Both the position numbers and the translations under genes were made by a program. DNA of 64,000 bases, taken from positions 1,513,001 to 1,577,000 of the forward strand of contig JAGFBZ010001170.1 of assembly GCA_018398805.1 (NCBI GenBank), read 5' to 3'. Shown here piece after piece: positions 43,373 to 56,600 of the stretch. The notes under the pieces were generated by a model. That model made no database searches. It had not been told where the DNA came from and worked only from the letters and a program-made list of their open reading frames with translations. The DNA is from Hirundichthys speculiger (taxonomy: Eukaryota > Chordata > Actinopteri > Beloniformes > Exocoetidae). The first letter of the stretch is position 1. Every line of letters starts with the position of its first letter.

Positions 43373-44324
43373 GCCCCCACCCCGCTACAAATCCAGTAAC
43401 CAGAAGAGAGACCTATGCTAGGGCTAGTCTGTTCACGTCCCTGTCGCAGAACTAACTGCTCATTGGCGAGTATGACAAGTAGATGGGGTGGTGTCCTTTT
43501 TATTCTTGGTGCTATGGCGCCCCCTGGCTGTTAGCTACAAGCAGCAGCATGTGACAGGCAGGACTTCTGAGCAAGGCTAACTCTTGCTCTAGAAGTTCTG
43601 ACCCAGCCTGTCGGAGAAATAAAACTAAACCAAGGGGATGACATTTGCTATAGTCAAGTTGAAGAGCTTAATATGTAAAAAAAAAAAAAAAAAATTCAAC
43701 GTAAAAAGCTATTTCTGAATTTCCTTTGGTTTCTGTAAAGATATACCTTGTCTTTAAGAAAGTCATTGTATGTAAATAGAGTAACTTTTTGCAGTGTTTT
43801 TTCTTAACTTGATTATTTCTTATTTTAATGTTGCTTTAAATTGATCCACTTTAAATGGGAAGAGCAGGGGTGTAATCTTTAATATCGCAGTTGCTCTTCC
43901 AGTCCACCCCCAACCCAATGTCACCCAAGACACATTCAAATATTTTGCAATGTTAACAGAGACTGAACCTGCAGGTCTTATTTGACTGTGAGTGGGTCAG
44001 AAAGATTCTGCCACCCTACGCACCATCCACCAAGCATCACCTGGACGTTGGGCCTGGACATTGAAAGACAAGACAAAGCTCAATCATTTCAAACAACATT
44101 GATATCTGATGTCTTGGTCACACAGTGGAGATGATACATGGATTGTGTCTGTCAGGTGGAGGTAAATTCTTACCCCAATATCGCTGAGAAGTAACGTTGA
44201 GAACACTGGTGTCATAGCAGAAAGGTGAAAAGTCTGATATAAGCTTGCCAGAAATTAGATCCTTTTGACTACTCCTGAACCCCATCTGAAAAATGAAAGT
44301 GAGCCAATGTGTGTGTGTGTGTGT

Positions 44325-44355
<31 letters not shown>

Positions 44356-45530
44356 GTTTTTTTTGGCTTTAACACATGTCACATCTCTGCAGCTTCAGTT
44401 TCCAACCTGTCCAGAATGATGTGCTCTGAAATGTTTTCCTAGTTTAAAAAAAAAAGTGTCAGGAAGTCTGTTTTTGTTTTGTTTTTTTGTTTTTTTTCTT
44501 TTTTGGGAGGAAGCTTTTGCCACGCCTTGTGACTTGAGAAAGAAGGCAGCTTTAACTCATTTTCTCAGAGATATATGTCAGTGTTTGATGTTTGTATTTG
44601 TTTCTGTAGTCCCTTTTTTCTTTGATACTGTCCTGACAAAAATCTGAACTCTGTAAATTTTCTTTCCATTACACAAAAAAAAAAAACTAACCAAACCTAA
44701 AGAATGATCTGCACCATTGTTGCACTTTTTTGCATTGTGGCTTTTGACAACAAAAGGCATATTACCTGCTGTGTAACTTATTCAATATCCAGCCCACTAC
44801 TACATTAAGATGTGCTTTAACTTTTCCCACCACTTACAGAAATCTGGATGTTTTAACTTCCTGTCTTTTCTTATGGCTGGTACATGATATTTTAAGTGTT
44901 ACACTTGCATCACAGTTACAGTTTTAAGTGCATGGTACCGTTAAATGTTTAAGAATTTGCTGTCATGGTAATTCAAAACCTTGATCACTTAATTTCTGCT
45001 TTTGTTGTTTCAATCAACGGACAAAGTTTTGAATACGGATTCTATTAGGTCAGCATCATAAAAAGCAGTGACATTTATCTTCAAGTCCTTTTTTGATGAT
45101 ATGTGAAAAAAAAATGCAATTTTGGCTTTTTTGGCATTTAGCTCTAAACTTGATCTCCATCGTTTAATTTTTATTTTTTAAAAATTGTAGCACATGCTCA
45201 GATTTTTATTTTCTGTCATTTTCATTGTTGTTATTCATCCTGTTTAGATGGGTTGCTATGTGTTTACAGAGGCAATGACAAAAAAAAGTTTACAAACTTG
45301 AATCTTAAAAAAGAAAAAAAAATTTAAACATTAAGCCGAAAAAATAATTTGAGCATATTTTCAGCTATCAAACACAGTTGTAACTTTTTTTTTTGTCTTT
45401 TTGAAATTGAGACTTGAAACCCCATGTATCCTATGATGTTGAAATGCAATGTTTGTATCGCACAATGTCTCTAAGTAGGCTACTACAAGAGTTCAGACCA
45501 ATCAAATAAAGTGGATCAGTTCTCTGCCAC
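43373..45530 (+). other. ncor1: ncor1 3' untranslated region (inferred)
   Basis: AT-rich non-coding DNA without recognisable exons on either strand runs from the stop codon to a canonical AATAAA at 45505-45510. Contains an A-run (43678-43694) and T-rich tracts. The downstream end is inferred from the signal only; no cleavage site can be read directly. Confidence 0.6.
45505..45510 (+). promoter_or_regulatory. candidate ncor1 polyadenylation signal
   Basis: AATAAA about 2.1 kb after the stop, followed by a T-rich region (45555-45600). Other AATAAA copies lie at 43618-43623 (proximal) and 45718-45723 (distal), so alternative 3' ends are possible. Confidence 0.5.
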
Positions 45531-46180
45531 TGAAAAATTTGTAGATTTATAGACGTGCCATCTTTTTATTGATTGCTTTTTTTTTCTTTGTTTTCCCCCT
45601 ATTTCTTTTTGACTGCACACTGTCATCATGATTGGTCATTGAGTTGTACTGCAACTGTTGAGCTTAATTTTTATTGGCACATTAATGCAATCCAAAACAT
45701 GTCCGAAGTCGCAATGTAATAAATAGTATATAATGTAATCAGTCTAGTAATTATAATTAATAGGCCTGCAGTTTACACCCATTTTGCAAGTTATTATTCT
45801 ATGGACTTTTTCTACTACCACACTTAGTTTTTCATACAAAAAAAATTTTAGATGGTTACTTTCCATCCATCTATTATCTATGCTCGCTTGATCTATCCTA
45901 AACAGGGTCACGGGGATCTGCTGGAGCTTATCCCAGCTCTCTGGGCGAAAGGCAGGGGTACACCCTGGACAGGTCGCCAGTCAGATGGGTACTTTAAATT
46001 GAACTATTTTTACGTGACTTTCTAATTACCTTGTAATTAAAAGTCGAACACGGAGTTGGTTTTATTCCAAAAAAGTGGTATTGGTAAACACGTATTATAT
46101 ACAATTTACACATAAAATCAACATTTATCAACCAAAATAGAGCTTCGACTCTTATTTTGAAAGGACGGTTATTTACAACA
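45531..46180 (+). other. ncor1-zswim7 intergenic region
   Basis: About 650-700 bp between the inferred ncor1 3' end and the zswim7 start. Holds the LINE fragment at 45863-45982. No ttc19-like exon seen on either strand. Confidence 0.6.
45863..45982 (-). mobile_element. short LINE 3'-end insertion
   Basis: On the minus strand it reads GACTGGCGACCTGTCCAGGG, TGGGATAAGCTCCAGC and ends in GATGGATGG repeats, a familiar teleost LINE/L2-type tail. Flanks AGATGGTTACTTT (45850-45862) and AGATGGGTACTTT (45983-45995) form a 13-bp target duplication with one mismatch. Confidence 0.8.
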
Positions 46181-46188
46181 CCGGAAGT
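46181..46188 (+). promoter_or_regulatory. ETS-type site CCGGAAGT upstream of zswim7
   Basis: The octamer CCGGAAGT, the consensus of ETS/GABP factors frequent in housekeeping promoters, lies 55 bp before the zswim7 ATG. No TATA box is visible nearby. Function is inferred from position. Confidence 0.45.
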
Positions 46189-46242
46189 TGTAATAATGAG
46201 GTCGTAGCGTATTGGAGGAGACGAGAAGATCCTCAAACAAAA

Positions 46243-46318
46243 ATGCGGTCTTATTTACCCACCGTGGCAGAACAACTTTTCCGAGATATCCAGAGAACAT
46301 ATCAGGAAGCGTCTCAAA
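46243..46318 (+). CDS. zswim7: zswim7 exon 1 (coding part)
   Basis: ATG in a good context (A at -3). Encodes 25 residues ending TYQEASQ plus one base, then donor gtatga. Similar to the MAVVLPAVVEELLSEMA start of mammalian ZSWIM7. Confidence 0.9.
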
Positions 46319-49300
46319 GTATGATTAGCTTGACAAATGGGCATTATTTTGGGAATACGACAGCTTCACCGTGGTTAAGTTTCAATATATTAGATTGGAG
46401 AATTACCAGCTAACATCGGAAGATTAACTTTCAGGGCTGTCTTGCAGACTTGGCGTTATTTATTTTCTTCATTTTGGAAAGACGGTAGATTGAAATGTAG
46501 ATATCACTTTAGCTGCCTCAACAGTAACGTTAATATTGTATATTATTATAGTTCCGTTGCTGTCGGTGAAATGCTGCTTTTCCTGCGTGTTGCAGTAATG
46601 AAGTTTAGAATCTGGGCTGTAGGTGGCGCTACTGTAACTGAAATTTGCCTGTAGCTCTCTTAACCTGGTCGTTCAATTAATGCCTGCTGCTATTACAGTA
46701 TATACATATTCACACAACGAAACATAGAGGCCTCTTTTTTCAACCTATCAACTTTTAAAGTTGTATAATTTCAAAGGATCAGATGCTACTATCGATGTTT
46801 GTTAATGTTGGTTATTTGTTATTAATGTGTACCGAAAAACCAAACGGAGGCAGCAGGATGGATGCGAGTCCTGTTACAATTTACCATGTAAATCTCTGCG
46901 GCCAAAAAAAAAAAACCTCTATGAAGCGTCCTGGTTCACTGACATGAATAACTGAGACGCTCCAAACTGAACCATTGTTTGTGCCTTTAATTACTTTGAT
47001 AGACAGAGAAACAAAATACTGTTTTTTTTTTTGTTTTTTTTTTTTTGTTTTTTTTTTTTAACATGTTCAGCTTAATGAGTCACATGTTTCACATCATCAT
47101 TTTCAGAGCGACACTTACAAATCAGTGATTGTATATTAAATGCTCAAGACATGATAATCCCAGATCAGCTTTTCAAACACATGACAAAATCTAGAAATGT
47201 TGTGCTGGTGTAGCCCTCTAATCATTTTTAGAATAAGATAATGATTTAATCTACCGCAGTCCAATTTCTAAACATTGTTTGGTATACTTCCATGGGCTTT
47301 TATTATATTCCGAACCTTATATTCAGTAATTGTGGTATGCAATTTAAATGACTAAGCTGAGGCCCACTCTTGTGTGTAATAGATGTTTCATTCTGCCAGA
47401 ATCATGTTTGTTCAAGGGAAAAAGCTGACACACTGCCAGCCTGAGACAGTTTGAGATTAAGGGTGTGCAGCAGTTGTTATTTTTTTTAACCTGTGTTATA
47501 CATTTAATGATTAGACAGATTGTGGAGTTTTGTTTTACAATTTAAGACAGTACTTTTTCCTTTTTTCAGTTCCTGATGACCTGCTAATTGCGTAAGTATA
47601 CATTTTCTCAGTACATTACAGACTTTTTCCCAGCAGGTTTATTTACAGCTCTGTGACAAGTTACATTAATTTAACGTCAATTTTGCCCTTTGGTCTGATG
47701 AAGAGCTGTTTTGAGATGTCTCTCTGATGCAATAAAGAAGTAATGAATGGAGCCGTGCAGGTGTGGTGATTTTTTCTTGTCACGGTTTTTCCATACCTTG
47801 TTAATTGTGGGTTTTTTATTTAATTTTATTGTGGGTTTTTTTTTTGTCTCACTTTATAAATTTGGGCTCACTCATCTTTTTATTATATTTAGTCAGTATC
47901 AATACAACTAGTCATCTATTGCAGTCTGACATATGACATAAAAAGGTCTGTACATGGCCAGTTTAATTTCTGTGTTAGGTGCAGAAACCACACTGAGGAA
48001 GAGGTGGGAGGCATTGTTACTGTTTGGTTTTGTCAGACTGATGCAACACTAAGACAATGTTGTGATGCTGTTCTGTGTCTTGATGAAGACATTTCCTGGC
48101 ATAGTAATTTGAATCTCGGTGAGTAAGGGGCTACTCTCTGTCTGGGTCAGCACTGACATCCTGTTTGTTCATCTGGAAGCCACTGGTTTAGATGCTTATT
48201 TCACCCTGAACAGACCATCCTGGTCCTGTGTAATTCTTCTCCTTGATCAGTCAGTAAACAAAGCATGTGTAATATGTCTACAAAGTCTGCATCATCTACA
48301 TTCATGACTGCAAGCAAAATGTAATTAAACACTAACCAACTGTATGATCACTTTATTCCATTAAAAACCATCCAGATAATGTTCCAAAAAAGTTTCTTTT
48401 CCATTACAAACATCAGCATTATCTTACAAGGCATTTTGCTTGTTTTTTTTTTTTTAATTCTGCCTTTTGAAGATTATTTTTTAATACATACATTTGTTTT
48501 TCAATGATTGATTGAATTAAATGTAATTATTTTTTTCATGCATCAAAACTCACATGTAAGTGCCTCACGCTAAACTGCCACCACTCAGCAGTCATCGATC
48601 GAGTGGCGGGGTACAGCCTGGGTGGGTCACCAGTTCACAGGAATAACAATGCACACTCACTCCAACAGACGATTAAGTTTAGAATCAGAGTACCTGGTTA
48701 GAAACTCGCACAAGCATAGAGAGCTCCACAATAAGAAAGGGAACTCTCTTGTTGTAAACTTCCAATAATGCATGGGGAAAAAAAATAGCCAGATTTGTCA
48801 AATACTTGTTTAGTTTAGTTTTTTTTTTTTTTGTAAAGAATGATAACTGATTTATTGCTACTTTTTTCTTGATTGCTGAACCAGTTAAATACTGCAGCTT
48901 CATGCACTAATTTTTATTGTTTATTTAAACCTCAAACTTAAATGCAATTCTACAAACTCTTGTGTGTGTCTCTTTATTTCGTCATGTCTTACAGGCTGAA
49001 ATTTGTCTTCGGCTCTTGTGCGTTGCAGGCTTTGGATCTGGTTGACCAACGCTCAGTCACCTGTCTGTCATCTCCAAGTGGACGCAAGGCGTTCCAGGTC
49101 TGTCAGCACTTAAACTTTACAGTCAACAATCCTATTTGTCATCCTACAAATGAATGAGAACGTCTAATAATTACTACAGCACTTTAGCCTACTACAATAA
49201 AACAGCTCCCATGTATGAGCTTAATGAGTATTGTGTGTGTGATTATTTTTCCTCCACATTTATAAACTATTGTAGTTTATAAACTTGGTTTATTGTATGA

Positions 49301-50607
49301 AATTGAGTGAACATCAAAAGAAAACAAATGGACGCGTGGTTTTCATTGTTCTTAAAAGCACAACTGTCAATGACTAACAATATGAGTAGGCACAAATGAG
49401 TAGGAACTGTGCTGATGTATTGTTTAAGCTAGAATATAAAGAGTTGAAGAGGAGGGTGAAATGACCTGACAGGTGAAGGTAACATTGATGCCAGTGAGGG
49501 TTCTGTTTAGTATCTTAGCTGTTTCTAGGACTGCGTTCTTCTGTAGTGAGATTTCCGATGTTGCTTCCATAATCTACTGGAGATGCTTTTACAGTTTGGG
49601 AGTCACAACCTTGAGTGCTTCAGTTACGTCTGGCACCATTGTTGCCTTCACTGCCAACTAGGGATGCACATTTTGGATTTTTTATATGACCGTTAACCGA
49701 CGCCCTTTAACGATTAATAACCATTAACCAATAAGATTTAAATGCCCTTCCATGCTGCCATTCCGTCATTCCGATATGCTGCCATTCCAACATACCACCA
49801 TTTAGACACATCACCATCCCGAAATACCGCTATTCTCGATATCGGCGTGATGTTTGTTTTCCCCTTTGGCCTGGTTGCTATGGCCCGCGCATGCCCGGAT
49901 GTGTTCAGTGGGCCGGATGTTCGTGGTCGAGAATTCCAATACACAAACGTCCCACCATTCCGACCCAGCTGACCCGCCCGGGAGAGTTGGCTGCCACGAT
50001 GATGCGCGCGTTGTCGTGGACGCATGCAGACACTTTCCCACCAATTCCCTACGTCTCCACTGCATCAACCAGTTTAGCTGTGAGGTTATCAGCTGTGTGT
50101 CTACCTGGCATGCTTGCAAGTCGTGTTTTCAGTTCCTTTTTCCTCTCCTGAAAACGAGCCTCTGATCGTCGGGTAATGGTCGGTCTTGATGGAATTTGGT
50201 AATTAGGCTCGATATAGCCCATTAGCTCCTGGAACCCTTCACCACTGACCACACTGATGGACAAAATGTCTTTTTCCACCATTGAACAGATTTTTTCCAT
50301 TAACTCCTCAGACCGCCACGCGTCACACTTTCTCCCGGCCATCATGGAGGGAAAAGTTCGCTGCGATGGTCCTCCATCGTCTGATGCTGGATGTTTGTTT
50401 CTTAAGTGGTACTGCATTGTACTCGTACTGCGGGAGTATTTCAGTGCCGTACCGCATATTTTTCAAATGACCTCCTCCCCTTTCCGGTCGAAATTGTCCC
50501 ACACAGAACCAGTGTTGGGAAAGTTCACTTTCTACACGAACTAGTTAAGTTCATAGTTCACAGAAATTATCATGAACTAGTTCAGTTCACCATTTCAAAA
50601 AATGAAC

Positions 50608-50675
<68 letters not shown>

Positions 50676-53600
50676 CTTTATTACGGATTCAAGGTCCAAA
50701 AAGCACACATAAAAACACACCAACATTAATTTAAAAGACAACTGTACCAGTGTCTCCAGAGCTCAGACTGGTAGTGTATAGCACTAAACATAATATTTGA
50801 TAGCAGCAAGATGATTTCATTCTTAGAGTCATTTAGTCTGCCAATAAATTTATACACAAGACCTCTTAGGGCAGACTGTTAAGAGTTCACTCGCGCTGCC
50901 AAAAACATTTCACTGATCTTACCTGCGTAAGATCCAGTTGTTACCAGTTGTGCGTCTTGACGCAGCTGATGTGCTTTTTAAAATACTGCAGAACGAATCG
51001 TTGGATGCGCATTTATAGATTACGAACGATTAATGTTCCCGTCCCTCCTCGACCACCAACAGTTTCAGACATATAAGTTCCCGCATCCAACGTTTTCCAG
51101 CTTGACACCAGAGACAAAGATCTCCTTGGTTTCCTCCACAGCAGACATCTGGATGAGATCATGCCACAGCTGTACAGACTGACGTGTCTGGCCGTGACTA
51201 TTCCCACATCCACCACAACTGCTGACCAGACATCAGGCATAAAAACGTATGCAAGTAATACGGTGATGCGTAATCAAGAGGTAGAGCCGTTTGTGTACGT
51301 CCATATGTGACCAGGTGGACGCAGATTTATTCCATTTGGATGCGCACTTTTACGCGCTGACATGCGCGGTATCTTGCGAGGTTTGCGGGTTTAGGGTAGC
51401 GGGTGGTCTGAAACTGTACCGAATCCGTACCGAAACCGTGACACAAAAACGCGGTACGGACCGTACCGTGAGCCACCTGTACCGTTGCACCCCTAGATTC
51501 TACATGTTGTGCAGAGGTTTAAACTTCCAAGATAGATGCCCATTTGGTCTATGCTGGCTAAGACATTTACTTGGATGTGGATAACAGTGGACGTATGGAT
51601 GCATTTGTAGATCGATTTGATGTGATCATCGATGGTTCCTTGATGCTCATTAGTAGCAAACCAGGCACTGATTACATACATATTTTCCAAGAGGGTTCCC
51701 CTCAAGGCTAACAGTAAGGCATACCCTCTGTTATTTATGGGGAAAAAACAGAAGTTTATGTAGTTCTTAGATGTGAGAAAACTCTGCAAAGCACCAATTA
51801 CATCAGATGAAAGATCTGTGAAGTGAGAGAGTAAAAAAGAACATTTTTAGGAACCTAAATTTGTATGAGGTTAAAATCGAAGACAGTTTCTCAGCAGCTG
51901 AACGTAAGTAAGAATGAAAGTCCTCATATCAGAGCGCTAGCTTGATCAAAGAGGTTTTATTTTCAGTTTACTGGTCCTTCTAGTTTTTCTTATTGTATTC
52001 TCAAGAAGACGGTATGGAAGTAATTTAACATAAACATCCGTTCTGGTTTTTTTTTCTCCTAAGACATGAGAGAGTGTTCATTTTTCTTGTAAGAAGGGAT
52101 TTTTTTGTTTTTATTTATTTTTTTAACCTCAATTGAAATTTTCAGCTCTCTTTTTCAGGGGCATTTCTCTTCCACTGATTATCATCTATAACTGCCAAAT
52201 TAACTCAACCCAAAGAAAAAAAGCAGTTTTATCACCCAGAGTCATGCAGCACTCAAAAATTAAAAGTGGACCTCAGCAGGGCGTGCCATTACTTTAGGTG
52301 GGATAAACAAGGCACTGAGTTTGTGGTCACCGTGAACCCAGATTTCCTGTAAACTCCTTCAGACTCCTATAAAAATAGTTTGTTAAAGGAACCATAAATG
52401 ACTATGCTAAACAGGAATATGGGTTTTATTGTGTAGGAAACACTTTCACCTGAAAAATTCAGTCTCAATTGTTTCATTTAATTCCCACACCAACTCCCCA
52501 CCCCCATTTCTGGAAATGTTGCTGTAGCGCAGAATTTCCTGTTAGATTACTTTTTTCCCCTTGTATTTGACTAAATAGCCGTGCAATATTTTATTTTATT
52601 CTTAACAGCTTTTGACTTTGGTGATATTTACTTAAAGAAAAAAAAAACTTCACACAATGTTCTGTTATACCAGGATCATTTTGTGTCTTCTGAACTTGTT
52701 ATGTCACCGGTCCTGGAGCTGCAGGAACCGAAAGAGGACATTTTTTAAAATCTAAAAGTATCTGCGCTCAGTGTTTCACATAGAGATATTTGTTGTCTGC
52801 GCTGCTTTTGATTCTTGCTGTGTCAGTAAGTTAAGAGCTAACAATCGGGATTTGACTCTCTGGAGGATGGGGGGCTGGGCTGGCCGTATTGCCTCTTTTC
52901 TGTTCGTCCTTCCCTGCCCTGCGGGGGGTTTGGGGTGTGGTCGTGGGTCCTGGCCACTGGGGCATGTCCCTGTTTTTGGGACAACGCCTTGTCGTGGTTT
53001 TGGCCTTCTGGGGCCCTGCCTGGCCCCTGGCAGTGGACGTATGCCTCGGGGGTGTTTGACCTCTCGGGTCGGGGGGCGGAGGTCCTTTCGGGCCAGTCTG
53101 GCCCTGGGGTGGTGGGAGTTGGCTGGCATTTTCTCACCAGCGGGAAGATTTTAGACGGATTAAGACAACGAGAGTGGTGATTGTGATGACAGTTTCCTTG
53201 GTACTTTATGTGCACGGAGACATTTGTGCTTTACACTCCCCCACCCCCCCTACTGTCAACACAATCAATCGATAATGCTCACATCAATTCTCCATATACA
53301 TGTCTATAGCTTGGTAAAAGGTGTTCATCCAGTTTTCTTGTTAGTAGTTTCTGCTTCCTACATATTATCTTTTAAGTTTGTTTGCTGTCACAACACCCCT
53401 CACACTTCACAACCCAGCACACACCACACCCTCACTGTCGCGTCTCTTTAATTGTCTTGTCAATTAAATGTTAATGTTTTACTGCTGGTGTTTTTTAGTC
53501 CAGTGTCAGGAATGACGAAATGAGGATTTAAGATGTTAATAAAGATGTTAGAATTTACTGCCAGAGAGGACTGGTGAAGGACACATTCACCCTTCACACT

Positions 53601-56600
53601 CCCACAAAAAAAAAAAAAAGGATTTGACTCTCTCTCGGGAAGTATTTTGTCTGCTCTGATGTTTAGTTTCGAATGTTTGCACTTTGCACATGTCTGAACC
53701 TTGATTGCACATTTGTCTTCTGCTGCGCTAGACGGTAACTCTTAGCGTGGCTGGACTGGAGGCAGGCCAGTCCAGCACTTACGCCCTCCTGCTCTTCAGT
53801 CATGCTTTTGTAATGTGTGCTAAATATGTTCTTTCATTGTCTTACTGAAAAATTCATAGACGTTCCCTGGAGAAGGGGTCATCTTGAAAGTAACGGGTGA
53901 TGCTGTAAAATCTAATGCTGCCATTACATAAGGGTAAATTATGTTTGCCAAAGGCACCGATGCAACCTCATACTGTCACAGAGCCTGGCTTTTGAACCTG
54001 TGGCTGCTGACAGTCTGGGTCTCATTTTTGGACTGCTGGTTGGCAGCGATACCATCCAGTATTGAAAAACTAATTTTCCAAAGCTTGTAGCGACACCACC
54101 ACTGCTGTTTTTAATGTGCAGTGAAATGCCACAGTCACATCGCTCCCATCGTCTGGTCCTGGCATATCAAAGCAGCGGCAGTTTGAATTAAAAAAAAAAA
54201 AAAAAACTCTGGAAATACTGCCAGTGGCTCCAGTGCAGTCTATAGATTTGAAGAATAGAGAAAGTCAGTGTGGAAGATGAGTTATGAATTACTTTGTCCT
54301 GCAAGCCTGTTGTTCAGTACAGTGTTGAATGTTTTAAACAAACTTGATACTGGATTTACTGTGGAGGGAAGCTAACTGTTGCTCCTCTAACTGCTGTCAT
54401 CTGCTTTCTTCATATTTAGGGCTCATTCCTGACACTTTTGTTTTTGTAAGTAGCTACTTTGTAAATATTATAAGTAACACCTAGAATGAAATGCAGTAAA
54501 GACACTAAAGAAATAGTTTTTCTTTTAGTTGTGGGGGTCAAAGATAGTTTTCTTACTTTCTAACGGCTGTCCACTAGTTGCTCGTTCTCTAGTTTTAGTT
54601 CTCTGCACTTTAAACGTAAACTTGCAGATAAGAGCAGGCAGATGTTGATCACTCGAGTCAAGTTCAATCACATTTGTTTATCCTCTGAAACGGCTTCAGA
54701 ATTAAATGGAAGCTTCCTATCATTAATTTTTAATGTCACTTCCTGTATGATGAGCTTTTATTATATTAGTATCAGAAAAAGGTTTCGTTCAGGAATTGGT
54801 ATTGAAGACGAGGTGTCGGTTTTGATTTTATTATTGATTTCGTATCAATAATGAAAATTTTAAATAATCCCCTGCCGTAATGCTGATTCTTCTGACTTGA
54901 GTATGTTTCTCTGTGTGATGGTCCATGCCAGAGGCCTCCGAGTTCAGAGATGTCAATGTCACCTCAGTGAATCCGTCACCATGGACGGAAGATGGTTCTT
55001 TATTCAGTGTGAGGGATCAATTACCTTTTTGTTCATAGAGATTCCTTAAATTATTATTTTATATATTATATTATATTATAAGAATTATGCAAATCTTTTA
55101 CAATCTTTCTTCCAATATAAAAGCAATAAACTGAAGAAAAGGGTCATAGTGCATAGTAAAATGTTATACTGTGCAAATCATTAAAAGTCAAAGCAAATTT
55201 AAGAATCGCTGAGGTTTGCTTTTTTTTTTTCTCTTCTTTTTTTTCTATTTAGTGTTGTAAGTACATTTCCAAATGAGCAGGTCAGTGGTTATGTAACGTT
55301 TTATGAAACGTCTCACAAAACAGAGCTTTCTTTTAAGTGAAGATTTAAATAGGCTGTTCCACTCCAGGAAAACATCAGAGGGCAAATCAGTCAAAGTAAA
55401 AAAAAAGCAGCGTTGCCGAGTGTAGTGAGGATGAATACAGTAATGTGGTTTCGTGTTGATTTGTCTGTCTGATCATGTACTGACACACACAATTATTAAT
55501 TTTTTTATTTTGATAAACACAAAGCCATATGTGTTTACAGAGAGCTTTTATTTATCTACTTTATACTTTCTCCAACTCTTCAGATTTGACTGTCGTTGCT
55601 TCAGGACTGAGCTGTTGGATCCTTAAATATCAGTCATTTAGGGGAACATGACAGCCACGACCTTTCAGGCTGGACCTCAGGATATGTCTTTTTGGCTCAA
55701 CATAAACCAGCTCATGGCATCGCTGTTAGTTAGAAGAGCTTCACTGAACCTCTGGCAAATAAAAGCCATGCTGAGAGTTTGAGGGTCAGTTTTAAAATAA
55801 AACCCCACAATGAGATATGAGTGTGAAAGTACAGTGACGTCGGCAGATAACATGAGCAATGTATCAGATGTTGAAATTCATAAATGAACCAGATTTCATA
55901 ATTTCCTGTTAAAGTGTTTATTTTGTTCTACAGACATCAGGTTCTCATACTGTTGTGGTTTTTGTTTGGTCTCCTCTTTCTTAAATGCCATGAGAACTTG
56001 GTGTTTCATTTCTGGTCTTTTTTCCCCCAAATGATCATTCTATAAACAATGGAGCACTGATGCACTCTGGGAAACTGGAGTATCAACAGAACAACTGTAT
56101 TTTAATGGTACGAGTTAAAGTAAAAGAATACAACTGCTAAAAGTGTTTTAAAATAAAAGGAATTAAAAAGTTTTTTTTATTGTCTTTTAGTCTCCCAGAT
56201 ACTTTTGAATGAGGACTAGAATTAACGAAAACAAAATGATAAAATTGATGTTCTTAAACATGCGTGCTGGTTAGTGAAAAAAATGCCATTAATAAGAATA
56301 TTAATGTTGTTTGAATCTGAAGGTCCCTTTTATGAAATGATAAACAACAGATTTTTATTTTTTTTGGCAAATTTAAATGATGAATTTAGCTCTGGCTGTT
56401 GAAACCCACTTTGAATTTGTAAAACTGCTTGATAATTTCTTTTTTTTTTTTTTTTACATCCATTTTTAGGTCAGACACATTTTCACTTTTCACCACCTTC
56501 ATTTTTAACATTTCATTATTGTTACTTCCACCCTTCAGATTTTTGCAGTGAATTGGCACTAAAATAGTCTATTTTAGCTTAATTAGTCAAAAACGGCAAT

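Larger units (their letters stand above)
49662..51497 (-). mobile_element. decayed hAT transposon complex
   Basis: hAT-like ends TAGGGATGCAC (from 49662/49663) and GTTGCACCCCTA (to 51496) enclose a broken transposase (49987-50507), a TGCCATTCCG-rich patch (49750-49800), an AGAT microsatellite and repeat copy B. Flanking octamers do not match, so the two ends may come from different elements; the region is probably composite. Confidence 0.6.

Noticed and set aside
45994..46236. 80-codon minus-strand open frame just upstream of zswim7, tested as ttc19
   Set aside because: No TPR pattern or similarity to TTC19 recalled; AT-rich promoter-side sequence.
50608..50675. Regular short repeats considered as a CRISPR-like array
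   Set aside because: Pure AGAT tandem repeat without spacers in a vertebrate genome; a microsatellite.
52771..53215. Overlapping long open frames on both strands (127, 117 and 125 codons)
   Set aside because: They arise from the G-rich, stop-poor half of the retroinsertion, have no recognisable domain, and run on both strands at once.
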